From Clostridium_AI sp964409685 (GTDB taxonomy: Bacteria; Bacillota; Clostridia; Lachnospirales; Lachnospiraceae): a DNA stretch of 64,000 nt. A program made the position numbers and the translations under genes. Position 1 is the first letter of the stretch. Every line of letters starts with the position of its first letter. Positions 7,291 through 15,363 of this stretch are shown here, piece after piece. The stretch covers positions 80,239 through 144,238 of the forward strand of contig CAYPEJ010000010.1 in assembly GCA_964409685.1 (NCBI GenBank). The letters are read 5' to 3'. A model generated the notes under the pieces. That model did not search any database, had not been told where the DNA came from, and saw only the letters and a program-made list of their open reading frames with translations.

Positions 7291-10200
7291 ATGGGAAAGA
7301 TAAATTTAACTGTAGATGGTAATACAGCAGCCGCATACGCAGCATATGCATTTACAGAAGTAGCTGCTATCTATCCAATCACACCATCCTCTACCATGGC
7401 AGAAGTAGTAGACGAATGGTCTGCGAGTGGAAGAAAAAATATATTCGGTCAGACAGTTGACGTAATCGAAATGCAATCCGAAGCAGGGGCAGCAGGTGCT
7501 TTTCATGGTTCCTTGCAAGCAGGTGCATTAACAACCACATTTACAGCCTCTCAGGGGCTTCTTCTTATGATTCCAAATATGTATAAAGTATCAGGGGAGC
7601 TATTACCTGGCGTATTCCATGTCAGTGCAAGAGCCTTAGCCGCCCAAGCTCTAAGTATCTTTGGCGACCACCAAGATGTTATGGCAGCACGACAAACAGG
7701 TTGTGTCATGCTTGCATCTGGTTCTGTACAAGAAGTTATGGACATAGCTCCTGTTGCGCATTTAGCAGCGATAAAAGGTAGACTTCCATTTATACATTTC
7801 TTTGATGGATTCCGCACCTCACATGAAATTCAAAAAATCGAAGCATTAGAATATGAAGATTTAGCAAGTCTAATTGATCAAGATGCACTAAAAGAGTTCC
7901 GTAACCGTGCATTATCTCCATCCCATCCAGTAACAAGAGGTACTGCACAGAATCCAGATATTTATTTCCAAACAAGAGAATCTTCCAGCCCATTCTACGC
8001 CAATATCGTAAATGTAGTCGAAGAATATATGAACAAAATGGCGGAATTAACTGGCAGGAAATACGGCTTATTCGACTATTATGGTGCACCAGATGCCGAA
8101 TATGTCATTGTCGCAATGGGTTCCGTCTGTGAAACTATCGAAGAAACTATTGATTACTGTAACGCACAAGGTAAGAAATACGGTCTTGTGAAAGTGCATT
8201 TATTCCGTCCATTCTCCATTGACCATTTCTTAGCACAGATGCCAGACAGTGTAAAACGTATCGCCGTTCTCGATCGTACCAAAGAACCAGGAGCTATCGG
8301 CGAACCTCTTTATCTTGACGTTGTAAATAGTTTCTTTGAAAAGGACAAACATCCTGAAATCGTTGGTGGACGTTTTGGTTTAGGATCCAAAGATACCACT
8401 CCAAATGATATCAAAGCGGTTTACGACAACTTAGAAAGCAGTAAACCTAAAAATCATTTTACTGTGGGTATCGTAGATGACGTGATGAACACTTCCTTAG
8501 ACGTAAAACATGAACTTGTAACAGAAGATCCTAATACTGTTCGTTGTAAATTCTGGGGTCTTGGTTCCGACGGTACCGTTGGTGCTAATAAACAAGCCAT
8601 TAAAATCATCGGTGATAATACTGATAAATATGTACAGGCATACTTTGCATACGACTCTAAAAAATCAGGTGGTCTAACACAATCCTTCTTACGTTTTGGC
8701 GATAAACCAATCCGAGCCACCTATTTGATTGAAGATGCCGATTATATCGCCTGTCATAACCAATCCTACGTCAATTCTTACGAACTAGCACATGGTCTCC
8801 GTAAAAATGGAACTTTTGTCCTAAACTGTCGTTGGAATAAAGATGAACTGGATGAAAAACTACCAGCACAATTAAAACGTACACTTGCACAACAAAATGC
8901 GAAATTCTATATCATTGATGCCATCGAAATCGCTGGAAATATCGGTCTACGCAATCGTATCAGTATGGTTATGCAAGGGGTATTCTTCAAGTTAAACGGT
9001 ATTTTACCAGAAGATAAAGCAAAAGAATTAACCAAAGCAGCCGTCAAGAAAATGTTCCGCAAAAAAGGTGACAAGATTATTGAAATGAACTGTCAAGCCA
9101 TCGACGAAGGATTTAGCAAGATCGTGCAAGTGGATATTCCACCTGAATGGGCTAATGCCAAAGATGAAGCGAAGGAAGAAGTAGAAGAACCTGATTTCAT
9201 CCGAAACATTATGCGCCCTATGGAACGTGAAAAAGGTAATACGTTACCTGTTAGTGCATTTAAAGGCAGGGAAGACGGTACATTTCCAAATGGTACTGCG
9301 GCTTACGAAAAACGTGGTACTGCCGTAAATGTTCCAGAATGGATTCCTGAAAACTGTATCCAATGTAACCAATGTTCTTATATTTGTCCTCACGCATGTA
9401 TTCGTCCATTCCTATTAACTGAGGAAGAAGCAGAAAAGGCGCCAGAGACATTTGTAACCAAACAAGCAAACGGCAAAGGTTTGGACAAATACAAATATCG
9501 TATTCAACTTTCTCCAATGGACTGTACAGGATGTGGGAACTGTGCCGATATCTGTCCAGCAAAAGAAAAAGCTCTTGTAATGGAACGACTTTCTACTCAA
9601 GTAAAAGCCGAAGTTACAAACTGGAAATACGCAATTGGCGAAGTATCCCGTAAAGATCATCAATTTGCTGGTACCAACGTCAAAGAAAGTCAGTTCAAGA
9701 TGCCATACCACGAATTCTCAGGTGCATGTGCTGGTTGTGGTGAAACACCTTATATTAAATTAATTACTCAACTATTCGGTGACCGTATGATGATCGCCAA
9801 TGCCACTGGATGTTCCTCCATCTGGGGAGCTTCCGCACCATCTACACCTTATACTTGTGATGAAAATGGCAACGGACCTAGCTGGGCAAACTCCTTATTT
9901 GAAGACAATGCAGAGTTTGGTTTAGGCATGCATCTTGGTGTGAAGAAGATACGTCAAACATTAGCATTTTTCATGAGAGAGTTATGTGAAAAAACCACTT
10001 CCGATGAGCTAAAAGAAGCCATCACTGAATGGTTAGAAAAGAAAGACGATGGTCAAGGTTCCAAAGAAGCAAGTCAACGAGTATTAAGTATTTTAGAATA
10101 CTATACTCCATTGAATATAGAGGAACAGAAGCTATTAGAAGGTATTAAGAATTATAAAGACCATTTGATTAAGCCATCTCAATGGATTGTCGGAGGTGAC

Positions 10201-10824
10201 GGTTGGGCTTACGATATTGGTTACGGCGGTCTGGATCATGTAATCGCATCTGGTGAAGATATCAATGTACTTGTATTTGATACGGAGATTTACTCGAATA
10301 CAGGTGGTCAAGCTTCCAAGTCTACACCGATTGCAGCCATTGCTAAGTTTGCAACAGCAGGTAAAAAGACAGGTAAGAAAGACCTTGGTCGCATGATGAT
10401 GACTTATGGAAATGTCTATGTTGCCCAAGTCGCAATGGGAGCTGATAAGAACCAAGTATTGAAAGCGATTATTGAAGCAGAAAAATACCATGGTCCATCC
10501 ATTATCATTGCCTATGCACCATGTATCAGCCACGGTTTGAAACAAGGTATGGGACGTAGTATCGCAAACATGGGTGATGCCGTTGCTTCTGGTTACTGGC
10601 ATTTGTATCGTTATAACCCTATGTTGAAGGATGAAGGTAAAAATCCATTTACACTTGATTCCAAACCTCCAAAAGCAAGCTTTAGAGACTTTATTATGGA
10701 ACAAGTTCGTTATACAGCGTTGATTAAGCAATCTCCTGAGATCGCAGAAGAGTTATTCCAGAGAGCAGAAGAGATGGCGAAAGAGCGTTATGAGGAATAT
10801 TGTAGGTTAGCAGAAAGAGAATAG
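7291..10824 (+). CDS. nifJ: Pyruvate:ferredoxin (flavodoxin) oxidoreductase
   Basis: 1177 residues, the usual length for the single-chain enzyme. It converts pyruvate and CoA to acetyl-CoA and CO2 and reduces ferredoxin, in the cytosol; it is central to clostridial fermentation. Seen in order: N-terminal pyrimidine-binding domain (FTEVAAIYPITPSSTMAE), a transketolase-C-like domain, the gamma domain, a two-cluster ferredoxin insert (CIQCNQCSYICPHAC near residue 688 and CTGCGNCADICPAK near 745), the third cluster cysteines (CAGCGE), and the thiamine-diphosphate domain (GDGWAYDIGYGGLDH, SNTGGQASKSTP). Start ATG 7291 follows AAAGGATGAG. A strong terminator follows at 10837. Confidence -1.
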   Translation: MGKINLTVDGNTAAAYAAYAFTEVAAIYPITPSSTMAEVVDEWSASGRKNIFGQTVDVIEMQSEAGAAGAFHGSLQAGALTTTFTASQGLLLMIPNMYKVSGELLPGVFHVSARALAAQALSIFGDHQDVMAARQTGCVMLASGSVQEVMDIAPVAHLAAIKGRLPFIHFFDGFRTSHEIQKIEALEYEDLASLIDQDALKEFRNRALSPSHPVTRGTAQNPDIYFQTRESSSPFYANIVNVVEEYMNKMAELTGRKYGLFDYYGAPDAEYVIVAMGSVCETIEETIDYCNAQGKKYGLVKVHLFRPFSIDHFLAQMPDSVKRIAVLDRTKEPGAIGEPLYLDVVNSFFEKDKHPEIVGGRFGLGSKDTTPNDIKAVYDNLESSKPKNHFTVGIVDDVMNTSLDVKHELVTEDPNTVRCKFWGLGSDGTVGANKQAIKIIGDNTDKYVQAYFAYDSKKSGGLTQSFLRFGDKPIRATYLIEDADYIACHNQSYVNSYELAHGLRKNGTFVLNCRWNKDELDEKLPAQLKRTLAQQNAKFYIIDAIEIAGNIGLRNRISMVMQGVFFKLNGILPEDKAKELTKAAVKKMFRKKGDKIIEMNCQAIDEGFSKIVQVDIPPEWANAKDEAKEEVEEPDFIRNIMRPMEREKGNTLPVSAFKGREDGTFPNGTAAYEKRGTAVNVPEWIPENCIQCNQCSYICPHACIRPFLLTEEEAEKAPETFVTKQANGKGLDKYKYRIQLSPMDCTGCGNCADICPAKEKALVMERLSTQVKAEVTNWKYAIGEVSRKDHQFAGTNVKESQFKMPYHEFSGACAGCGETPYIKLITQLFGDRMMIANATGCSSIWGASAPSTPYTCDENGNGPSWANSLFEDNAEFGLGMHLGVKKIRQTLAFFMRELCEKTTSDELKEAITEWLEKKDDGQGSKEASQRVLSILEYYTPLNIEEQKLLEGIKNYKDHLIKPSQWIVGGDGWAYDIGYGGLDHVIASGEDINVLVFDTEIYSNTGGQASKSTPIAAIAKFATAGKKTGKKDLGRMMMTYGNVYVAQVAMGADKNQVLKAIIEAEKYHGPSIIIAYAPCISHGLKQGMGRSIANMGDAVASGYWHLYRYNPMLKDEGKNPFTLDSKPPKASFRDFIMEQVRYTALIKQSPEIAEELFQRAEEMAKERYEEYCRLAERE

Positions 10825-10836
10825 CGTAGCAGATAA

Positions 10837-10880
10837 AAAGCCAAAGTTATCGAATTATAGGATAACTTTGGCTTTTTTTA
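10837..10880 (+). terminator. Intrinsic terminator after nifJ
   Basis: AAAGCCAAAGTTATC (10837-10851) pairs perfectly with GATAACTTTGGCTTT (10861-10875), loop of 9, followed by TTTTT. The A-run on the other side lets it also serve the convergent gene ending at 10939. Confidence -1.
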
Positions 10881-10938
10881 ATTTAAAATTTTTAATTGTA
10901 GGCATAAAGTAAAGCAAATCAATTACTATTTTAACTTA

Positions 10939-13143
10939 CTATTTTAATTTTACTGTAAACTTCGCACCCTTACTACCAATAAACAAAATCGTACCTCCTT
11001 CAGGAAGCTTCACTGTCTTTTGACTATTCAAATAGTAATTCGTAACAACATTTCCATCCTGATCAAATACTACAAAACTAGCTTCTTTCGGAACGGTAAT
11101 AGTCGCCTTCTTATTGGCAGTCTTAGCAGTAATATCATAGAACACATTGTATCCTGTAGATGGAATCTTCACTGTCATGCTCGCTTTATTTGGTAAATTC
11201 TTAATACCATCTTCACTGATAAATACATAACCACCTGCCATCATGTACTCAATGCCATTTTTCGTCTTGAATGTCGCATAACTACCATCACGACCATACG
11301 AAACAGGAACCTCTAAATCATGCATACATGTATTTTCATCTATAATTTTCATGTTATACATATATCCTTCAACGCCTGCTGAAAGAGAAACTCCCTGTGT
11401 AATACTGGATAAGCCACCAATTGCATAGTCAGCGGATGTATATTTTTCATTTACAAGGTAATACATTTTTCCATCACGTTTTTCCCACGCTTTTTTCACG
11501 GATGCTGACAATGGATTATCTGTAATTCTACATCCTAGCAAATACGCCATCGTACATGATCCAATGGAAGGAAGTGTAGAAGTCTCAGTACAATCTAGAT
11601 AAGGAATGCCGTTATGCATCACAAATCTTAACTGCACCGTACCAGTACTGTCTAGATAGAAGCCTTCACTTGTATATTGGAATACTAATTCTTGTCCATA
11701 AATATTCAGTACTAGTGTATTATCTTTTACGGATAAGTCCATCAGAGGGTATAGAACGCTTGCATATGTTCCTACGTAAGAGGAAGCATCTTTTGGAAGG
11801 TCTACGAATTCATAAGTTGGTTGTTCTTCCACATCTTCCTTTATCTGAATCATATGTTTCTGACTTAAATATTCCATCATTACGCAATTTGTAAATAATT
11901 CAAGAATTGAACTAGAGCCTTCTGAACTTACAGCAGAGATAGAAATATTATATTCTGGCAAAACAGTTAAACATCCGTGATAATATAGTGTATCGCCGCC
12001 TTTTACTAATGCCTTTACTCCATAGTTTGAAAATGGAGTAAATTTAACGCTATCCCAGCCAAGTCCATACGCTATAAAGCTATTGGTCGTATCGCTTGTC
12101 CAGAATCCTCTTAAACATTCCATATTTTCCATTGCTTTTTTTGCACTAGAGGATAATAGAGAATTATTATTCATAAACATACTACCAAATGTACATAAAT
12201 CTTCTGCAGTAGAGTAGATACCACCTGTACCAATGGAGTTTAATGCTTCGTAAGGAGTAGCTTGTCCATTCGCATCATATGTCTTAGCAAGCCTGTTCTT
12301 CTTAAAGTCAGAAACTGGTGTCTTTGTATTCGTTAAACCTAATGGTTTACAGATATTTTCTTCTACATATTCTGTAAATGTAACTCCGCTAATCTTTTCC
12401 ACTAACAACTCTGCTAACATAAATCCATCATTACAGTACACAGAAGAACTACCTGGTTTATATTTTAAATACTGTTTAGAAAGAATAGATAAGAAATTAT
12501 CATGTGCATATGTACTAGAGTCACCTAATAGTATACAGTTACTGAATGTAGAACCCATAAGTCCAGAAGAATGGTTTAAAAGCATTCTTACTGTGATATC
12601 TTTGTAACGTTTATCTGCCATTTTAAATTCTGGTATATAGCTTACAACAGACTTGTCTAAATCTACTTTTCCCTGATCTACAAGTTGCATTACAGCAGCA
12701 GTAGTAAACATTTTGCTCACAGAACCAATTCCATACATAGTTTCTTTGGATGGTGCGACTTTCTTTGCCACGTCTCGGTATCCTGCACTTGCGGATAAGA
12801 TGGTATTGCCATTGTCTTTAATAGCATACTGTAAACTTACTAGACCATATGTATCCACTAAAATGCTTGCCTTCTCAGCAGCAATTTCTTCAATGCTCTT
12901 TGACGTAGTGCCAACTGATTCGTCTACTGTTGCGTCTGTCATATAAGCATATGCAGCAGAAGGTAAACCAGACTTGGAATCCGCTAACTTAGATTGTATT
13001 GGATTCGCTAAAAATGTGTTTTGACTTGAAACTGATAAATTTGTTTTTGTTGTAGCTGATGCACCTACGCTTGGAGCAAGCAAAACTACAACAAGTGCCA
13101 TACATAGTAATGTACGCAATTTTTTCATTATTCCATATTCCAT
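10939..13143 (-). CDS. Secreted beta-lactamase-family serine hydrolase (class C/PBP-like)
   Basis: 734 residues; ATG at 13143 follows GGAGG by 9 bases. A signal peptide (KKLRTLLCMALVVVLLAPSVGASA) begins a few residues in. The catalytic domain covers about residues 80-420 and has the family motifs: S-x-x-K as SVSK in GIGSVSKMFTTAAVMQLV, Y-x-N as YCNDGFM, and KGG late in the domain (ALVKGGDTLYYHG), with GIYSTAEDL before it. The C-terminal about 300 residues hold a beta-rich domain of unknown type. Such enzymes include esterases, D-aminopeptidases and penicillin-binding-protein relatives; the substrate cannot be told. It is a single-gene unit, divergent from the exonuclease gene. Confidence -1.
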   Translation of the reverse strand: MEYGIMKKLRTLLCMALVVVLLAPSVGASATTKTNLSVSSQNTFLANPIQSKLADSKSGLPSAAYAYMTDATVDESVGTTSKSIEEIAAEKASILVDTYGLVSLQYAIKDNGNTILSASAGYRDVAKKVAPSKETMYGIGSVSKMFTTAAVMQLVDQGKVDLDKSVVSYIPEFKMADKRYKDITVRMLLNHSSGLMGSTFSNCILLGDSSTYAHDNFLSILSKQYLKYKPGSSSVYCNDGFMLAELLVEKISGVTFTEYVEENICKPLGLTNTKTPVSDFKKNRLAKTYDANGQATPYEALNSIGTGGIYSTAEDLCTFGSMFMNNNSLLSSSAKKAMENMECLRGFWTSDTTNSFIAYGLGWDSVKFTPFSNYGVKALVKGGDTLYYHGCLTVLPEYNISISAVSSEGSSSILELFTNCVMMEYLSQKHMIQIKEDVEEQPTYEFVDLPKDASSYVGTYASVLYPLMDLSVKDNTLVLNIYGQELVFQYTSEGFYLDSTGTVQLRFVMHNGIPYLDCTETSTLPSIGSCTMAYLLGCRITDNPLSASVKKAWEKRDGKMYYLVNEKYTSADYAIGGLSSITQGVSLSAGVEGYMYNMKIIDENTCMHDLEVPVSYGRDGSYATFKTKNGIEYMMAGGYVFISEDGIKNLPNKASMTVKIPSTGYNVFYDITAKTANKKATITVPKEASFVVFDQDGNVVTNYYLNSQKTVKLPEGGTILFIGSKGAKFTVKLK

Positions 13144-13320
13144 ACAGAAAAATCCTCCTCTATTTTCTAATTTTGAATATACAAATACTACTTTATCACA
13201 TTTCTACCAAAAAGTCTCGTTAGAGTTCTTTCAATTTTCTTAATTTTTGAAAAATGTAGAAAGCGAACTTGTATTATATTTTCCTATAACAATATGTTAT
13301 ACTAGTCCAGAGGTGATGAT

Positions 13321-13986
13321 ATGGACAAAAAATACAAAGGAAAGAGATTAATAGGCTACGTAGCAGACTATGTTGTATTTGATTTGGAAACAACAGGTGT
13401 TAGCGTGGTGAAAGACGATATTATTGAGATCGCAGCCATTAAAGTAAAGAACGGTCAAATAGTAGATACATTTGATACACTCGTAAATCCAGATAGACCG
13501 ATTCCCCCAGGTGCAACTAGAGTGAATGGGATTACGGATGAGATGGTAGCGAGTGCCCCCTATCTAAAGGATGTATTAGAGGATTTTCTTAGATTTATAG
13601 ATGGCTTTGTACTGGTAGGGCATAATATTCAGTCCTTTGATATGCATTTTATTTCCAATGCCGCGGTTAAATTGTATGATAAGACAGTGGAAAATGATTT
13701 TATTGATACGTTGTTTATGGCTCGTAGGTGCTTGCCGGAGCTTTCCAATCATAAATTAGTGGATCTTGCAGCGCATTTTCACATTAATCCAGATGGTGCC
13801 CATCGTGCATTGTATGATTGTATGATGAACCAGAAGGTTTATGAAGAAATGGGGAAAGTAGAAGTGACTATGGCTGTTGAAAAATGTCCAAATTGTGGCG
13901 GGGAATTAGTAAAACGAAAAGGAAGATTTGGCGTATTCTTTGGATGTAGTAATTATCCAGATTGTAGGTTTACGAAGAATATATAA
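13321..13986 (+). CDS. DEDD 3'-5' exonuclease (DNA polymerase III epsilon type) with C-terminal C4 zinc finger
   Basis: 221 residues, ATG 13321 after AGAGGTGAT. Exonuclease motifs: FDLETTG (motif I), LVGHNIQSFD (motif II), and HRALYDC (motif III, His and Asp), with IIEIAAIKV and RVNGITDEM as in PolC/epsilon exonucleases. Residues about 188-221 form a topoisomerase-I-type zinc finger: CPNCGGELVKRKGRFG then CSNYPDC, four cysteines. The combination suggests a DNA-binding proofreading or repair exonuclease. It stands alone between divergent and convergent neighbours. The biological role is not shown by context. Confidence -1.
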   Translation: MDKKYKGKRLIGYVADYVVFDLETTGVSVVKDDIIEIAAIKVKNGQIVDTFDTLVNPDRPIPPGATRVNGITDEMVASAPYLKDVLEDFLRFIDGFVLVGHNIQSFDMHFISNAAVKLYDKTVENDFIDTLFMARRCLPELSNHKLVDLAAHFHINPDGAHRALYDCMMNQKVYEEMGKVEVTMAVEKCPNCGGELVKRKGRFGVFFGCSNYPDCRFTKNI

Positions 13987-14005
13987 GAAGTACGTCTAGG
14001 AATCG

Positions 14006-14045
14006 AAAAAGGTTGAACATTTATATATCTACGTTCAACCTTTTT
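14006..14045. terminator. Bidirectional intrinsic terminator
   Basis: AAAAAGGTTGAAC (14006-14018) pairs with GTTCAACCTTTTT (14033-14045), loop of 14. The A and T runs at both ends allow it to end both the exonuclease gene (plus) and the esterase gene (minus). Confidence -1.
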
Positions 14046-14088
14046 GCACTTCTCTTCTAAATATTTGAGTACATTTATAAATAGAGGA

Positions 14089-15261
14089 TTAGTTTAAAGC
14101 TACTAATTCATAATCAAAATCAGCAGATACAGAACCTGTACCTTGGAATCCGAATGTAGAGCTTCCGTTTGCAGCGATAGAAGCATTCCAAGACATTGGT
14201 GTAATTACGATGTAATCACCTTCGATTGTGTATTCTGCACACCACATATTTGTGATTTCAAATGCATCTTTATCAATTAATAATTTCCAGTTAGAAACAG
14301 CAGCATCAGAGTTGTTCTTAACTGTTACGTTCATTGTGTATCCAGATGACCAAGCACTTAAATCTGTTACTAATTCAAGAGCACCTGCAACTGGTTCTTC
14401 AGATTCTACAGGTTCTTCTGTAACGATTGGTTCTTCGGATGGTTCTTCAGAAATTACAGGTTCTTCTGTTACAATAGGATCTTCAGATGGCTCTTCAGAT
14501 ACAACAGGTTCCTCAGTAACGATTGGATCTTCAGATACAACTGGAGTTTCACTTGCTTCTGGGATACCACCATCTAAGATAACGCTTAATGCGTTGTACC
14601 AATTGTTGCAGATTTTTTCACTACCAGATTCATTTGGATGACAACCATCGTATGTATCTGTCATTGCGTCGAAACCTGTGAAATGGTCAACTACATAGAT
14701 TGGAGATTCTTCTGTTGATAAATCTGCTGCCCAAGCGTCCATTACGTTGTTTAATCTTTCTACTCTGTAAACATAGTCATTTGTAAAGTCAGGGATAAGT
14801 GGAGTTACTTTACCAACAAGAATAATCATGTTAGGGTTGTTATCTCTCATTTGTCCAACTAAGATTGTGTAAGCATCTAAGATTTCTTGTGCACTCTTGT
14901 CACACCAACAGTCATTTGTTCCATAGAGCATCATTACGATGTCTGGATTAGCATTTGCAAGCCAGTCAACTAATTGAGTACCAGCAGCAATATTTGTTAC
15001 AAGTGTACCACCATGTCCTTCGTGGTTACCCCATTGGCTACCAACGGATTCTACATCATAACCATTGTTAGCTAATTTTGTAAATAATTTTGTTCTCCAG
15101 AAATCACAATCTGTGATGGAGTCACCTAATGGCATAATTTTTACAGTTTCTGTTGTTGCAGCAGCTACTACGAAGTTTGTTGTAGATGGTGCAAGTAAAC
15201 CTACCACCATAACCAAACAACTAATCACTGCAAGTAAACGTAGTTTCATGTTTTGTTTCAT
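14089..15261 (-). CDS. Secreted CE3-type acetyl xylan esterase (SGNH hydrolase) with CBM2
   Basis: 390 residues; start ATG 15261 (MKQNMKLRLLAV), 9 bases after GGGAGG, chosen over an upstream in-frame ATG at 15312 that lacks a ribosome site. Signal peptide to about residue 35. The SGNH domain (about 40-240) shows PLGDSITDC (catalytic Ser), GYDVESVGS, HEGHGG, LYGTNDCW (block III Asn) and DGCHPN (Asp and His), as in CE3 acetyl xylan esterases. Next comes an acidic linker of repeated SEEP/TEEP units (about 14390-14550), then a C-terminal CBM2 (WSSGYTMNVTVKNNSD, MWCAEY, MSWNASIAANGSSTFGFQGTG). It is exported to remove acetyl groups from plant xylan. The mannanase next door carries a near-identical CBM2. 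Confidence -1.
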   Translation of the reverse strand: MKQNMKLRLLAVISCLVMVVGLLAPSTTNFVVAAATTETVKIMPLGDSITDCDFWRTKLFTKLANNGYDVESVGSQWGNHEGHGGTLVTNIAAGTQLVDWLANANPDIVMMLYGTNDCWCDKSAQEILDAYTILVGQMRDNNPNMIILVGKVTPLIPDFTNDYVYRVERLNNVMDAWAADLSTEESPIYVVDHFTGFDAMTDTYDGCHPNESGSEKICNNWYNALSVILDGGIPEASETPVVSEDPIVTEEPVVSEEPSEDPIVTEEPVISEEPSEEPIVTEEPVESEEPVAGALELVTDLSAWSSGYTMNVTVKNNSDAAVSNWKLLIDKDAFEITNMWCAEYTIEGDYIVITPMSWNASIAANGSSTFGFQGTGSVSADFDYELVALN

Positions 15262-15363
15262 TTTGTAAATCCTCCCTTTTAAAATTTTATTATGAATAAC
15301 AGGTTCACGCATAAAATGTTCTTAGTACATGCAGGAACCTGATATTACTAAAGGCAAAAAGGA

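Noticed and set aside
14228..14641. 137-codon plus-strand frame with GSSDTTGSSVTIGSSD repeats
   Set aside because: It is the antisense of the Glu/Pro/Ser linker of the esterase; the repeat is a product of that linker.
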